Shown: piece by piece, positions 32,935-42,598 of the stretch | Position numbering within the stretch: position 1 is the stretch's first letter | Layout: the number at the start of each line of letters is the position of its first letter | DNA from: Nitrospirota bacterium | GTDB taxonomy: Bacteria; Nitrospirota; Nitrospiria; SBBL01; JAADHI01 | DNA length: 45,594 bases | Reading direction: 5' to 3' | NCBI GenBank assembly: GCA_029261155.1 | Contig: JAJDBW010000067.1 | Span: 1-45,594 of the forward strand | Notes under the pieces: model-generated | Told to the model about the DNA's origin: nothing | Database searches by the model: none | Seen by the model: only the letters and a program-made list of their open reading frames with translations | Program-made: the position numbers and the translations under genes

Positions 32935-33153
32935 TTATCGACTATAACGATACGTGATCCGCCCTCGGGTCAAATCGTAGGGCGAAAGCTTAATGGTGAC
33001 TTTATCACCGGGTAATATTTTAATGTAATGCATGCGCATCTTTCCTGAAATATGGGCAAGAATACGGTAGCCATTTTCCAATTCAACCCGAAACATCGCA
33101 TTCGGCAAGGTTTCGATAATGGTCCCTTCGGCTTCAATCGCGTCTTCTTTCAT
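32935..33153 (-). CDS. infA: Translation initiation factor IF-1
   Basis: The 72-residue OB-fold protein starts [20 protein letters not shown] and contains [40 protein letters not shown] and the ITYR end. IF-1 binds the A site of the small subunit during initiation. It has the usual length. It is 16 bp downstream of map and just before rpmJ, which is the standard order. Confidence 0.98.
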   Translation of the reverse strand: MKEDAIEAEGTIIETLPNAMFRVELENGYRILAHISGKMRMHYIKILPGDKVTIKLSPYDLTRGRITYRYSR

Positions 33154-33169
33154 AGGCTCAAAGACACCA

Positions 33170-33922
33170 TTAGGCCGCCAATTGACTCAATACGACGGGA
33201 CCATCCTTTGTAATCGCAATGGTATGCTCGAAGTGGGCAGAAAGACTGCCATCGGACGAGACCGCAGTCCATCCATCCTCTTTCACCGTCACTTGATGTT
33301 TTCCTATGTTGACCATCGGTTCAATGGCCAAGACCATACCTTCACGTAAACGAGGGCCTTGCCCCTTGGGGCCGAAGTTAGGAATCTGCGGTTCTTCGTG
33401 CAAAGAACGACCGATGCCGTGGCCGACAAAATCGGTGACCACAGAATAGCCTTCTTTTTCGACATACGCTTGTATGGCGTGCGATATATCCGACAAACGC
33501 CCGCCTTCACGGCCTTGATCTATCCCCGCAAAAAGAGAGCCTTCCGTCACTTTAAGAAGGCGTTGAATCTCGTCGCTGACTTCTCCGACGGCGACGGTTA
33601 CGGCCGAGTCACCATAAAATCCTTCATAGATCGCACCTAAATCTAGGCCGACGATATCACCCTCTTTAATCAATTTATCCGAAGGGATACCGTGAACCAC
33701 CTCCTCGTTGACCGACACACAGAGGGTCGCAGGATATCGATGATAGCCCTTGAAGGCCGGGATACCCCCTTGTTCGCATATTTTCTCTTCTGCATAAGCA
33801 TCAAGCATTTTTGTGGTCATTCCCGGTTTAATATAGGTTTTCAATGCGTCTAATGCCGTAGCCACCATACGACATGCGACGGCTATTTTTTCGACTTCTT
33901 CTTTTGATTTTAAAATAATCAT
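33170..33922 (-). CDS. map: Methionine aminopeptidase type I
   Basis: This 250-residue enzyme removes the initiator methionine from new proteins in the cytoplasm. Metal ligands are visible: the two aspartates in [17 protein letters not shown], the histidine in [18 protein letters not shown], the glutamate in MVLAIEPM and the glutamate in HFEHTIAIT. The substrate-side histidine is in [19 protein letters not shown]. There is no N-terminal zinc-finger extension, so it is the short bacterial class. It is between adk and infA. Confidence 0.97.
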   Translation of the reverse strand: MIILKSKEEVEKIAVACRMVATALDALKTYIKPGMTTKMLDAYAEEKICEQGGIPAFKGYHRYPATLCVSVNEEVVHGIPSDKLIKEGDIVGLDLGAIYEGFYGDSAVTVAVGEVSDEIQRLLKVTEGSLFAGIDQGREGGRLSDISHAIQAYVEKEGYSVVTDFVGHGIGRSLHEEPQIPNFGPKGQGPRLREGMVLAIEPMVNIGKHQVTVKEDGWTAVSSDGSLSAHFEHTIAITKDGPVVLSQLAA

Positions 33923-33983
33923 ATCGGCTATTCACTAAGATCAAGGCACCCAACAACCTTATTTCATCTAAAAAAGCTCGGCC

Positions 33984-34634
33984 TCATCGCGAACACCCTT
34001 GGAGAACTTCTTCCACTTTTCCATTGACCCCTTCGAGATCGCCGCCAGCATCCACCTCCGACAAGAGGCCTAGTTCTTTATAATAGGCGATTAAAGGCGC
34101 CGTTTGATCGCCATAAACGGACAGACGCTTTGTTACCGTTTCTGGATCGTCGTCCTTCCGACGAATCAAAGGTGTGCCGCAGGCACAAATCTCATCATTT
34201 TTAGGCCGATTAAAAATCATATGGTATACGGACTGGCAAGATGGACAACTTCTCCGTCCGGAAATACGTTCGACCAAGGCCGCATCATCTAGAGAAAAAT
34301 AAATCACACCATCCAGGTGTTCGCCATTTTGTTCAAGCGCCTCCGTAAAAGCCTGCCCTTGACCCATCGTGCGCGGAAAACCATCTAGAATGTAACCCGA
34401 TTTCGCATCGGGTTGACGAACGCGATCATTCATGAGTTCAATAATCAGCGCATCCGGTACGAGCTTGCCTTCATCAATATAGCCTTTGGCTTTTACACCC
34501 AGGGGCGATTTTTCTGCCATCGCCTTTCTTAAAATATCGCCTGTGGCAATATGAACCACACCATGTTTTTCAGAGACCTTCGCTGCTTGCGTTCCTTTTC
34601 CCACACCGGGAGGGCCTAAAAAGACAAACTGCAT
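33984..34634 (-). CDS. adk: Adenylate kinase (zinc lid)
   Basis: The 216-residue enzyme interconverts ATP + AMP and 2 ADP. It has the P-loop GPPGVGKGTQAA at residue 7, the AMP-binding HIATGDILRKA, and ILDGFPRTMGQGQAF. The lid is the long bacterial form with four cysteines (CPSC and CACG) that should hold zinc. ADP-side arginines lie in GRRSCPSC and KRLSVY. Four base pairs separate it from secY, as is common in this cluster. Confidence 0.97.
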   Translation of the reverse strand: MQFVFLGPPGVGKGTQAAKVSEKHGVVHIATGDILRKAMAEKSPLGVKAKGYIDEGKLVPDALIIELMNDRVRQPDAKSGYILDGFPRTMGQGQAFTEALEQNGEHLDGVIYFSLDDAALVERISGRRSCPSCQSVYHMIFNRPKNDEICACGTPLIRRKDDDPETVTKRLSVYGDQTAPLIAYYKELGLLSEVDAGGDLEGVNGKVEEVLQGCSR

Positions 34635-34638
34635 CAGC

Positions 34639-35952
34639 TTAAAACCCCTTACCTTTCATTTTCCCTTTTTTCATGAAGCCTTCGTAATTTCGGGTCAACA
34701 TATGGGTTTCGATCTGCTGTGCCGTATCCATACCGACACCAATAACGATAAGAAGAGAGGTCCCCCCGAAAGCGAATGGGACGTTAAATCGATAAATCAA
34801 TATCTCCGGGATAATGGCCACCGCAGTTAAATAGAGGGCACCTGCGAAAGTTATCCGTGTCAGCACTTTGTAGATGTAATCCGAAGTCCGCTGGCCTGGC
34901 CGAATCCCCGGTATAAATCCACCATATTTTTTCATATTGTCGGCCATATCGACTGGATTCAACACCACAGCTGTGTAAAAAAAAGCGAAAAAGATAATCA
35001 ATAACCCATAAAGTCCGGTATAAAAAGCTGTGCCCGGCGCCAGATTCCGACCCAAGGCTTGCACCCAAGGCACGGTAATAAACCCTGCAATGGTCGCCGG
35101 AAAGGCGATAATCGAAGAGGCAAATATCGGGGGAATGACGCCCGCCGTATTTATTTTAAGCGGGATATGCGTGCTCTGTCCGCCATAAATTTTACGACCG
35201 ACAACCCGTTTGGCATATTGAACGGGAATTTTTCGCCGACCGCTTTCGAGAAAAACAATGGCGACCACCACGCCGATCATCATGATCACCAGAACAGCAA
35301 TAAATGCAAAACCAAGTTGTCCTGCCTGGAAGAGCTGAATTGTATTAATCACCGCTGCCGGCATCCGGACCACAATCCCCGCAAAAATTATGAGCGAGAT
35401 ACCGTTACCAATTCCGCGTTCTGTAATCTGTTCGCCCAACCACATCAGGAATGCGGTTCCGGCCGTAATGGTAATTACGGCCATCAGCCGAAATCCCCAA
35501 CCGGGTCTTTGGACAAAGGCCCCGCCTTCCATGCCCTCAAGGCCAATGGCAATGCCGAAGGCTTGAACCAAGCCAATACCGATGGTCGCGTATCGGGTAA
35601 GTTGCGTAATCTTTTTCCGGCCCATCTCCCCTTCTTTAGCCAACTTTGTCAGACTGGGGATGACCACGGTAAGTAGCTGGATGATGATGGAGGCCGAGAT
35701 ATAAGGCATAATCCCCAGAGCAAAAATCGTCAGCCTAGAGAGTCCGCCTCCGGAAAACATATCGAGGAAGCCCATTAGAGCCCCGCCTTTTTCAGACAGA
35801 AACTTGCTGAGCTCTTCGTTGTTGATGCCGGGCGTGGGAATATGGGCACCCATACGATACACAAAGAGCATCATGGCGGTAAAGGCAATCCGCTGCCGCA
35901 ATTCTTCAATTTTGGCGATATTTTTTATGCTGTTAAAAAACCGTTCGAACAA
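34639..35952 (-). CDS. secY: Protein translocase subunit SecY
   Basis: I place the start at TTG 35952, 8 nt after AGGA that overlaps the rplO stop, giving 437 residues beginning (M)FERFFNSIKNIAKIEELR. The frame is open upstream to an ATG at 36009, but that would overlap rplO by 47 bp and add an unusual leader. Ten membrane helices are apparent, with the plug region GGGLSRLTIFALGIMPYISA and the cytosolic loop GFIPGIRPGQRTSDYIYKVL. SecY forms the membrane channel for protein export and insertion together with SecE and SecG. Confidence 0.96.
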   Translation of the reverse strand: MFERFFNSIKNIAKIEELRQRIAFTAMMLFVYRMGAHIPTPGINNEELSKFLSEKGGALMGFLDMFSGGGLSRLTIFALGIMPYISASIIIQLLTVVIPSLTKLAKEGEMGRKKITQLTRYATIGIGLVQAFGIAIGLEGMEGGAFVQRPGWGFRLMAVITITAGTAFLMWLGEQITERGIGNGISLIIFAGIVVRMPAAVINTIQLFQAGQLGFAFIAVLVIMMIGVVVAIVFLESGRRKIPVQYAKRVVGRKIYGGQSTHIPLKINTAGVIPPIFASSIIAFPATIAGFITVPWVQALGRNLAPGTAFYTGLYGLLIIFFAFFYTAVVLNPVDMADNMKKYGGFIPGIRPGQRTSDYIYKVLTRITFAGALYLTAVAIIPEILIYRFNVPFAFGGTSLLIVIGVGMDTAQQIETHMLTRNYEGFMKKGKMKGKGF

Positions 35953-35962
35953 GAGTGTATTC

Positions 35963-36406
35963 CTATGAGAGGACTTCGGCGCGTCCGCCGGCGGCTTCAA
36001 TTTTCTCAACCGCTTTTTGACTAAATTTATGTGCGGAAATAACCAGGGGCTTCGTTAAAGTCCCATCGCTCAAGACCTTAATAAGTTGGCGCGACCGTTT
36101 AATCACACGCGCCTCCCGAAGCACTTGCGGCGTAATAACTGTTTCGGCATCAAACTGGTCCAAGCGACCCAAGCTCACAATACTGTATTCCGTTCTGAAG
36201 ATATTGGTAAAACCGCGCTTGGGTACCCGACGGGTTAAGGGTTGCTGCCCACCTTCAAACCAGGGCGGCTTGGTGCCACCCGAGCGAGCGGCCTGCCCCT
36301 TGTGGCCCTTTGCCGCAGTCTTTCCATGACCCGACCCTGGACCGCGCCCGAGCCGCTTTCTTTTCTTTTTCGCTCCAGGTGCCGGAGCCAGGTCTGAAAT
36401 TTTCAC
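35963..36406 (-). CDS. rplO: 50S ribosomal protein L15
   Basis: This 147-residue protein has the L15 start ([19 protein letters not shown]), the glycine-rich [18 protein letters not shown] arm, [15 protein letters not shown], and the C-terminal [21 protein letters not shown]15 is an assembly protein for the large subunit. It overlaps rpmD by 4 bp and precedes secY. Confidence 0.97.
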   Translation of the reverse strand: MKISDLAPAPGAKKKRKRLGRGPGSGHGKTAAKGHKGQAARSGGTKPPWFEGGQQPLTRRVPKRGFTNIFRTEYSIVSLGRLDQFDAETVITPQVLREARVIKRSRQLIKVLSDGTLTKPLVISAHKFSQKAVEKIEAAGGRAEVLS

Positions 36407-36588
36407 GAAATTTCCTCTACTTTCAGCATATGTGAAATTTTTCGAACCATGCCTCTGATTTCAGGAGTATCGGCTAAGACGACGACCTGGTTCATTTTTC
36501 TTAGGCCCAAACCGGCGACCACGCGTCGATGTTTTTCCGGCCTTCCGATACAGCTTCTACTGAGTTGAATAGATAATTTTTTTGCCAT
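36403..36588 (-). CDS. rpmD: 50S ribosomal protein L30
   Basis: The 61-residue protein shows [22 protein letters not shown] and [18 protein letters not shown], the whole of bacterial L30. The C-terminal [13 protein letters not shown] matches. It lies between rpsE (11 bp) and rplO (4-bp overlap). Confidence 0.96.
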   Translation of the reverse strand: MAKKLSIQLSRSCIGRPEKHRRVVAGLGLRKMNQVVVLADTPEIRGMVRKISHMLKVEEIS

Positions 36589-36599
36589 CGCCCTTACTT

Positions 36600-37097
36600 T
36601 TAGAGGCTGGACGCGGTTTTCTTGCGCCTCATCCTCATCACCTCACTTGGATGCCGTAACTGAGAAAAGCCTTCCAATGTCGCACTGACGACATTGATCG
36701 GGTTTCCACCGCTGAGACATTTACTTAGAATATTGGCCACACCGGCCATCTCCATCACGGCACGAACTGGCCCACCCGCGATAATGCCCGTTCCTTCGGA
36801 AGCGGGTTTCAACATGACACGCTCGGCGCCAAAACGACCTACCACTTCGAAAGGGATCGTCGTCCCTTTTAAAGGGACACGGATTAAGTTCTTCTTGGCG
36901 TCTTCAATGGCTTTCCGAATCGCCTCGGGCACCTCGGCCGCTTTGCCTTTTCCGCCGCCAACATGTCCTTCACCGTCCCCCACGACAACAACTGCCGAGA
37001 AGGAGAAGCGTTTCCCCCCTTTAACGACCTTCGCAACACGGTTAATAAACACGACCTTGTCTTTTAATGTGAGGTCATTGGGATTAATTTTTTTCAA
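36600..37097 (-). CDS. rpsE: 30S ribosomal protein S5
   Basis: The 165-residue protein has the double-stranded RNA-binding N-terminal half ([41 protein letters not shown]) and the C-terminal half with [19 protein letters not shown] and [20 protein letters not shown]5 is important for decoding fidelity and sits where mRNA enters the small subunit. It is 40 bp downstream of rplR. Confidence 0.98.
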   Translation of the reverse strand: MKKINPNDLTLKDKVVFINRVAKVVKGGKRFSFSAVVVVGDGEGHVGGGKGKAAEVPEAIRKAIEDAKKNLIRVPLKGTTIPFEVVGRFGAERVMLKPASEGTGIIAGGPVRAVMEMAGVANILSKCLSGGNPINVVSATLEGFSQLRHPSEVMRMRRKKTASSL

Positions 37098-37137
37098 ACA
37101 TACTCTCCTTCATGGATGACGATCGTAAAGACCCGAA

Positions 37138-37491
37138 TCAGAAAATCAGACCCACTTCTCTTGCCGACTCGGCAAAGGCTTTGATTCTTCCGTGATAGAG
37201 GTAGCCGTTGCGATCAAAGACGACTTGCTTAATATTTGCTTTCAGCGCGCGTTCGGCCAGAATTTTCCCGACCGTTTTCGCGGCTTCAACATTACCCTTC
37301 AGCCCTTGACCTAAGCTCGAAACAGATAAAAGGGTCTTCCCCGTGGCATCGTCAATAACCTGACCATAAATATGGTTTAGACTTCGAAACACGGCAATCC
37401 GTGGCCGTTCCGCCGTCCCTTTAATTTTTTTACGAACGCGCAGATGCCGACGCTGCCTCGCTATTCTTTTTTCTTTCGCCGCACTTTTCAC
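37138..37491 (-). CDS. rplR: 50S ribosomal protein L18
   Basis: The 117-residue protein starts basic ([20 protein letters not shown]) and shows [20 protein letters not shown] and the [21 protein letters not shown]-terminal end. L18 binds 5S rRNA with L5. It lies 8 bp after rplF. Confidence 0.97.
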   Translation of the reverse strand: MKSAAKEKRIARQRRHLRVRKKIKGTAERPRIAVFRSLNHIYGQVIDDATGKTLLSVSSLGQGLKGNVEAAKTVGKILAERALKANIKQVVFDRNGYLYHGRIKAFAESAREVGLIF

Positions 37492-37499
37492 GATAGACC

Positions 37500-38036
37500 T
37501 TACTTCCCTTTCTTGCCTTCTTTACGCATAATATGCTCATCTTTATATTTTACGCCCTTGCCCTTGTAAGGCTCCGGTGGGCGCAATGCGCGAATTTTTG
37601 CCGCCACTTCGCCAACGAGATATTTATTAATGCCTTTGATCGTGATGGTTGTTTGTTTCTCGACCTCAGCCTCAATCCCTGGAGGAAGCGGATAACGAAT
37701 CGGATGCGAAAAACCGAGACTCAAAACCAGGGCCTTCCCCTCCAAAGCAGCGCGGTAACCGACACCATGAAGTTCAAGCACCTTCTCGAAACCTGCCGTT
37801 ACACCCACAATGACATTATTAATCTCACTCCGAATCAAGCCGTGAAGCGATCGGACAAAAGGAAGATTCGAAGAGCGTGTGACGCTCACTTCGTCTCCCT
37901 CAACGGCAACAGACAATTCGGGACGAAGCGATTGAGAACCCTTACCCTTCGGACCCTTCACATGAATCACATTCGCATCGAGCTTTACTTCTACGCCACT
38001 CGGAATTTTTATTTTTTTTAAGCCAACTCGAGACAT
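37500..38036 (-). CDS. rplF: 50S ribosomal protein L6
   Basis: This 178-residue protein starts [19 protein letters not shown] and has the two repeated domains of L6. The end of the second carries [20 protein letters not shown] and [20 protein letters not shown], the 23S-binding part. L6 is near the factor-binding site. It lies between rpsH and rplR. Confidence 0.98.
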   Translation of the reverse strand: MSRVGLKKIKIPSGVEVKLDANVIHVKGPKGKGSQSLRPELSVAVEGDEVSVTRSSNLPFVRSLHGLIRSEINNVIVGVTAGFEKVLELHGVGYRAALEGKALVLSLGFSHPIRYPLPPGIEAEVEKQTTITIKGINKYLVGEVAAKIRALRPPEPYKGKGVKYKDEHIMRKEGKKGK

Positions 38037-38055
38037 TTACGCACGCTTCCTCACC

Positions 38056-38448
38056 TTACCAAACGGTGCAGAGCACCTCGCCACCTAACTTTTCACTCCG
38101 GGATCTCCGGCCTGTCATCAAGCCCTTCGATGTGGAAAGGATAACAATGCCGAGCCCGCGTTTCACATAGGGAATATCGTCACAACCAACGTAAACCCGA
38201 CGCCCGGGTGTACTCACTCGCTTAAGCTCAGTAATCACCGATGCTTCTTCGTCGCCGTATTTCAGGCCAATCTTAATCTCATCCATCCCCGTTTCCCCTA
38301 GGGCTTTGTAACTAGTGATAAATCCTTCATCATACAATATGCGCGCAATCTCTACCTTGATCCTGGAATAGGGCAAGTAGACATTAGGATGCTTGCGCAT
38401 CTTTGCGTTACGTATTCGAGTGAGCATATCTGAAATCGGGTCTGTCAT
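38056..38448 (-). CDS. rpsH: 30S ribosomal protein S8
   Basis: The 130-residue product starts MTDPISDMLTRIRNAKMRKH and has EIKIGLKYGDEEASVITELK, RRVYVGCDDIPYVKRGLGIV and the GGEVLCTVW end. S8 is a primary 16S rRNA binder and represses the spc operon in E. coli. A 134-nt structured spacer separates it from rpsN. Confidence 0.98.
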   Translation of the reverse strand: MTDPISDMLTRIRNAKMRKHPNVYLPYSRIKVEIARILYDEGFITSYKALGETGMDEIKIGLKYGDEEASVITELKRVSTPGRRVYVGCDDIPYVKRGLGIVILSTSKGLMTGRRSRSEKLGGEVLCTVW

Positions 38449-38499
38449 TCTGTACTCCGGTAACTTAAAAACGATCCAACAATAAACTACGCTAGAAAT

Positions 38500-38521
38500 A
38501 GAGGTCGATATTCAACCCTCT
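38500..38521 (-). promoter_or_regulatory. Hairpin in the rpsN-rpsH spacer
   Basis: On the minus strand AGAGG-G-TTGA pairs with TCGA-CCTCT around an ATA loop, with one bulged G and one G-U pair. It lies about midway in the 134-nt gap before rpsH, where neighbours are otherwise spaced by 8-80 nt. It could be a site for S8 feedback or an internal promoter/terminator element. The S8 consensus is not clearly matched. Confidence 0.3.
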
Positions 38522-38582
38522 ACACCCCTAAATCTTCGCCCTTTAAACACCGAACACCCCATGGAACACAAAGGTGAACGGT

Positions 38583-38768
38583 TTACCAGCTCGATTTCGT
38601 GACGCCGGGAAGTTCTCCCCGCAACCCCAACATTCGAAAACAAATACGGCAAAGCCGAAATTTTCGATAATAGCCGCGCACCCGTCCGCAAACATCGCAG
38701 CGGTTGTATTTTCGAACGGGAAACTTAGGTTCACGAAGCGCTTTTGCGATTAATGCTTTTCTAGCCAA
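38583..38768 (-). CDS. rpsN: 30S ribosomal protein S14 (zinc type, S14Z)
   Basis: This 61-residue protein is the short zinc form of S14. It starts [20 protein letters not shown], with CDVC and CRIC forming the zinc ribbon, and the [12 protein letters not shown]-terminal end. The longer non-zinc S14 of E. coli has about 101 residues. S14 sits in the head of the small subunit. It lies 14 bp after rplE. Confidence 0.97.
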   Translation of the reverse strand: MARKALIAKALREPKFPVRKYNRCDVCGRVRGYYRKFRLCRICFRMLGLRGELPGVTKSSW

Positions 38769-38782
38769 ACGTCGCCTCTCCC

Positions 38783-39367
38783 TTATGTTCTAAAAGGAAA
38801 ACCCAGGTGTTTCAAAAGGGCTCTTCCTTCATCATCGTTTAATGCGGTCGTCACAATGGTAATATCCATCCCATGAATCGCAACGACATCGTCGTAATTG
38901 ATTTCAGGAAAAATAAGTTGTTCTTTCACGCCCATTGAATAGTTCCCATGTCCGTCAAAAGCCTTCGGTGAAAAACCCCTGAAGTCTCTAATGCGGGGCA
39001 GTGCAGCATGAAAAAGACGATCCAGGAAGGCATACATTCTGTTCTGCCGAAGCGTTACGGAACAACCAATCGGCACACCCTGACGAAGCTTAAAACCCGC
39101 AATCGATTTTTTTGCCTTAGTGATCACTGGCTTTTGTGCACTAATCAAGGTCATCTCCTTGGTCACGGCTTCGAGCAGTTTGGCGTTCGAAACGGCCTCA
39201 CCCATGCCCACATTCAGAACCACCTTGGCAAGCTTAGGCACCTGCATCTTGTTTTTATAACTAAAATCCGAAAGCATCTTCGGAACGACCTCGGTACTAT
39301 ACCGTTCCTTCAAAGGAAGCAAGAGCACCTGGGCCTTTTTTTCCGCACTTTTTTTCTTCGTAACCAT
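38783..39367 (-). CDS. rplE: 50S ribosomal protein L5
   Basis: The product is 194 residues. The L5 core has [60 protein letters not shown] and the [20 protein letters not shown] end. A short lysine-rich extension ([13 protein letters not shown]) precedes the core. L5 binds 5S rRNA and contacts S13 across the subunit interface. It lies between rplX and rpsN. Confidence 0.97.
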   Translation of the reverse strand: MVTKKKSAEKKAQVLLLPLKERYSTEVVPKMLSDFSYKNKMQVPKLAKVVLNVGMGEAVSNAKLLEAVTKEMTLISAQKPVITKAKKSIAGFKLRQGVPIGCSVTLRQNRMYAFLDRLFHAALPRIRDFRGFSPKAFDGHGNYSMGVKEQLIFPEINYDDVVAIHGMDITIVTTALNDDEGRALLKHLGFPFRT

Positions 39368-39419
39368 ACTTATCTATCCCTGAAACTTATATTAAAAACC
39401 TAGAATAAACCTGTAACGA

Positions 39420-39749
39420 CTAAGCTTCTTTATCTAAGGCATCCCCGCAACGCTTGCAGATCCTCAACTTTTTACCATCGGGCAACATTTTTTTACCGAT
39501 ACGTGTGGGTCGATTACAGGACCGGCAAACAATCATCACATTGGAAAGCTGAAGAGATCCCTCACGTTCAACAATGCCGCCCTTTGGATGGCTTTGGCTT
39601 GGCTTCATTGCTTTCTTCTGGAGATTTAACCGCTCAACATAAACAGTTTGCTTTGCTGAAAAAACGCGCAAGACCGTTCCTTCCTTACCCCGCTCTTTGC
39701 CCGTGATGGCGCGAACGGTATCCCCTTTTCGAATATTTTCTTTTTGCAT
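39420..39749 (-). CDS. rplX: 50S ribosomal protein L24
   Basis: The 109-residue protein has the KOW motif at the N-terminus (IRKGDTVRAITGKERGKEGT) and the C-terminal zinc-like pair CRSCNRP and CKRCG. L24 starts large-subunit assembly at the 5' end of 23S rRNA. It is 21 bp after rplN. Confidence 0.97.
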   Translation of the reverse strand: MQKENIRKGDTVRAITGKERGKEGTVLRVFSAKQTVYVERLNLQKKAMKPSQSHPKGGIVEREGSLQLSNVMIVCRSCNRPTRIGKKMLPDGKKLRICKRCGDALDKEA

Positions 39750-39770
39750 GGTGTCCTTCGAAATCTCTCG

Positions 39771-40139
39771 CTACAGCACTTCTGGTGCGAGCGAAACAAT
39801 TTTAGTAAATTTCTTCCAACGCAATTCTCGCGCAACCGGGCCAAAGATACGCGTGCCGATCGGCTCGCCTTGTGCATCAATTAAGACCGCGGCGTTACGA
39901 TCAAATTTAATATAAGAACCGTCGCCTCTGCGAACGCCTTTGGCCGTTCTGACGATAACTGCTTTAACAATTTGGCCTTTCTTTACATTTCCATGCGGAA
40001 TGGCAACCTTCACCGAGGCGATCACCACATCGCCCAAACTGGCGTAACGGCGGCGGGTCCCTCCTTTCACATGGAAACACATCACTTTTTTGGCGCCGGA
40101 ATTATCTGCCACATCCAGCATTGTTTGTAGCTGTACCAT
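39771..40139 (-). CDS. rplN: 50S ribosomal protein L14
   Basis: This 122-residue protein starts [20 protein letters not shown], with [39 protein letters not shown] and [15 protein letters not shown]. The length is exactly typical. L14 contacts 16S rRNA at the subunit interface. It is 8 bp after rpsQ. Confidence 0.98.
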   Translation of the reverse strand: MVQLQTMLDVADNSGAKKVMCFHVKGGTRRRYASLGDVVIASVKVAIPHGNVKKGQIVKAVIVRTAKGVRRGDGSYIKFDRNAAVLIDAQGEPIGTRIFGPVARELRWKKFTKIVSLAPEVL

Positions 40140-40147
40140 TGTCGGAC

Positions 40148-40417
40148 CTAATTCCCTTTCTCGACAGCCACGTTAGCCGGCTTGACGATCTCCAAGACAA
40201 CCCACCTTTTTTGAGCACTTAACGGCCGAGTTTCAATCAACTTCACCTGATCTCCCTCATGGCAGGCATTGCTTTCATCGTGGGCCTTCATTTTATGGGT
40301 TTTTCGAAGGTATTTTTTGTAGCGGGCATGCTTCACCATGCGATCAATCGCCACCACAACGGTTTTATCCATTTTATTGCTCACGACTTTTCCAATAAAT
40401 TCTTTTCGCTTTTGCAT
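40148..40417 (-). CDS. rpsQ: 30S ribosomal protein S17
   Basis: I prefer the ATG at 40417 (89 residues, [20 protein letters not shown]), which has GGGAA about 8 nt upstream. An in-frame GTG at 40432 adds five residues. The OB-fold S17 core includes [20 protein letters not shown] and the [20 protein letters not shown] end. S17 is a primary 16S rRNA binder. It follows rpmC by about 50 bp. Confidence 0.95.
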   Translation of the reverse strand: MQKRKEFIGKVVSNKMDKTVVVAIDRMVKHARYKKYLRKTHKMKAHDESNACHEGDQVKLIETRPLSAQKRWVVLEIVKPANVAVEKGN

Positions 40418-40466
40418 CGAACTATTTCCCACTCACTTTCCCGAATTCACTTCGATGTCGCACCGC

Positions 40467-40667
40467 CTAGCTCTCCCCTTTTTCCTGCTTGATTCCCACA
40501 AGGGTCAGCACTCGCGCAATTTCTCTCCGCACCTCTTTAAACCGATTGGGATTCTCGATGTGTCCTGTCGCAGCTTGAAAGCGAAGGTTGAATAATTCCT
40601 TCCTCAATGTCTTCTCTTTTTCGAGCAGCTCCTGCAAAGACAAGTCAATCAGCTCTTTAACCGCCAT
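40467..40667 (-). CDS. rpmC: 50S ribosomal protein L29
   Basis: The 66-residue helical protein has KELIDLSLQELLEKEKTLRK, LFNLRFQAATGHIENPNRFK and VRREIARVLTLVG, the full L29 pattern. L29 is at the exit tunnel and helps dock trigger factor and SRP. Its ATG directly follows the rplP stop. Confidence 0.96.
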   Translation of the reverse strand: MAVKELIDLSLQELLEKEKTLRKELFNLRFQAATGHIENPNRFKEVRREIARVLTLVGIKQEKGES

Positions 40668-41081
40668 CTAACCCTCGCTCCGTGATACGAACTTCGTTGT
40701 AATGGCCAACTTATGGGAGGCAAGACGAAAGGCTTCTTTCGCGATGGACAAATCGACGCCGTCCATTTCATATAAGATCCGACCGGGCTTCACAACCGCG
40801 ACCCAATATTCCGGGGCACCTTTCCCTTTTCCCATACGGGTTTCGGCGGGCTTCTTTGTAATAGGCTTATCCGGGAATATCCGAATCCATATTTTTCCAC
40901 CCCGCTTAATAAACCGGGTCATCGCAATTCGTGCGGCCTCGATCTGGCGGGCGGTAATCCAACAGGGCTCCATCGCCTTCAGTCCATATTCCCCAAAACT
41001 CAAGTCCGCACCGCGATAAGCCTTTCCGGTGAGTCGGCCCTTCATCATTTTTCGATATTTTACTTTTTTAGGTGACAGCAT
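40668..41081 (-). CDS. rplP: 50S ribosomal protein L16
   Basis: The start is ATG 41081, whose A overlaps the rpsC stop (TAATG). This gives 137 residues starting [20 protein letters not shown]. The frame is open further upstream inside rpsC, but that part is not L16. L16 landmarks are [20 protein letters not shown] and [21 protein letters not shown]16 organises the A-site region of the large subunit. Confidence 0.97.
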   Translation of the reverse strand: MLSPKKVKYRKMMKGRLTGKAYRGADLSFGEYGLKAMEPCWITARQIEAARIAMTRFIKRGGKIWIRIFPDKPITKKPAETRMGKGKGAPEYWVAVVKPGRILYEMDGVDLSIAKEAFRLASHKLAITTKFVSRSEG

Positions 41082-41755
41082 TATTTCATCCAGCCTGTTG
41101 TCGTATTTTGCGCAAGCTCTGAATCGGCACCCGGAAGAATCTCTCCGACATAAATCCAAACCTTAACGCCGATGCGACCCATTGTCGTCATCGATTCTGC
41201 GAACCCATAGTCGATATCAGCTCGAAGAGTATGCAACGGAACCCGGCCGTCCCGATACCATTCCGCACGGGCAATCTCGGCGCCGCCCAATCGCCCGGAA
41301 CAATGGACCTTGATCCCGAGTGCCCCTAAACGAAGCGTAGAGGCAACAGCCTTCTTCATCGCTCGCCGATAAGCAACACGGCGCTCCAACTGGGTCGCGA
41401 TATTCTCTGCAACCAATTGCGAATCGAGCTCTGGTTTTTTAATTTCACGAATATTGATATAGATCTGGCTCTGGGTCATATTTTCCAGATCCGCTTTGAG
41501 TTTATCGATTTCAGTTCCTTTGCGGCCAATAATAATACCCGGTCGCGCCGTATGGATCGTCACCTTCAGCTGCGTTCCGGATCGCTCGATTTCAATGCGG
41601 GAGACCCCGGCATGGTAAAGTTTTTTCTTAACGACCTTCCGGATCTTTAAATCCTCATGTAACTGTTTTGAATAGTCTTTTTCGGCGTACCACCTGGAAT
41701 TCCAGGTTTTAATGTACCCCAGCCGAAAACCGAATGGATGAACCTTTTGACCCAC
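41081..41755 (-). CDS. rpsC: 30S ribosomal protein S3
   Basis: This 224-residue protein starts [20 protein letters not shown] and has a KH domain with [20 protein letters not shown]. The C-terminal half has [20 protein letters not shown] and the [17 protein letters not shown] stretch. S3 is part of the mRNA entry channel. Its ATG and the rplV stop overlap by 1 bp. Confidence 0.98.
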   Translation of the reverse strand: MGQKVHPFGFRLGYIKTWNSRWYAEKDYSKQLHEDLKIRKVVKKKLYHAGVSRIEIERSGTQLKVTIHTARPGIIIGRKGTEIDKLKADLENMTQSQIYINIREIKKPELDSQLVAENIATQLERRVAYRRAMKKAVASTLRLGALGIKVHCSGRLGGAEIARAEWYRDGRVPLHTLRADIDYGFAESMTTMGRIGVKVWIYVGEILPGADSELAQNTTTGWMK

Positions 41756-42195
41756 TATGCCTCCCCGGGCGTTGCGCCAGAGCTCTGGCCGCCTTTTTGT
41801 TGCTTTGTCTTGGTCGTTTTGGTCTTGCTTTTAGGTCTTCGGCGCTTGGGCTTTGCATCTTCGGCTTCCCCTTCCAACACCAGAGTGATATGGCTGGTTC
41901 GCTTTAGAATCGTATTCGCACGCCCCATCGCCCGCGGAGAAACGCGCTTCATTGTCGGGCCCCCATTGGCAAAGGCGCTTGAGACGCGAAGCGCATCAAG
42001 GTCCCCCATGTCTTTCTGGGCCGCATTCGCCACCGCAGACCGTAACACCTTTTGAATCACCTCCGCGGCATGCCGCGGCGTAAAACGCAAAACCGTGAGG
42101 GCTTCTTCGGCGTTTTTCCCTCGGATTAAATCAAGGACCAAACGCGCCTTTCGAGGTGTGACCCGTACATATCGTAATACTGCTTTTGCCTGCAT
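41755..42195 (-). CDS. rplV: 50S ribosomal protein L22 with basic tail
   Basis: Residues 1-112 are L22, with [20 protein letters not shown] and the hairpin region [20 protein letters not shown], which reaches into the exit tunnel. The protein continues for about 30 residues of Lys, Thr, Pro, Ser and Gly ([20 protein letters not shown]), longer than the usual 110. It lies between rpsS and rpsC. Confidence 0.97.
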   Translation of the reverse strand: MQAKAVLRYVRVTPRKARLVLDLIRGKNAEEALTVLRFTPRHAAEVIQKVLRSAVANAAQKDMGDLDALRVSSAFANGGPTMKRVSPRAMGRANTILKRTSHITLVLEGEAEDAKPKRRRPKSKTKTTKTKQQKGGQSSGATPGEA

Positions 42196-42230
42196 TGCCC
42201 TCTACCTTTTCGACCCAGCTTTTGGTTGGC

Positions 42231-42518
42231 TTACTTAAACTTGGCCGCCTTTTCGGTTTTTCCGCCACCATGCACTTTAAATAAACGCGTTGGCGAAAAC
42301 TCACCCAGCTTGTGGCCGACCATATTTTCAGAAATATAAATGGGAATAAACTTTCTTCCGTTGTGGACAGCCAAAGTATGGCCGATCATATCGGGAATAA
42401 TCGTCGATCGACGCGACCACGTCTTGATGATCTTCCTTTCATTCATCGAATTCATTTTGGCGACTTTTACAGCCAAATGCGTATCCACGAAAGGCCCTTT
42501 CTTAATCGATCTCGGCAT
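42231..42518 (-). CDS. rpsS: 30S ribosomal protein S19
   Basis: This 95-residue protein has [40 protein letters not shown] and [20 protein letters not shown] with LGEFSPTR at the end. S19 forms part of the head with S13. It lies 80 bp downstream of rplB. Confidence 0.98.
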   Translation of the reverse strand: MPRSIKKGPFVDTHLAVKVAKMNSMNERKIIKTWSRRSTIIPDMIGHTLAVHNGRKFIPIYISENMVGHKLGEFSPTRLFKVHGGGKTEKAAKFK

Positions 42519-42598
42519 AAGTTTCCTTCTTTGGGTCAGTGTTCATTTTTTATGGACGTATCCATTCTCGAATCCGGAACCGCCTGAATTCGCCCTTG

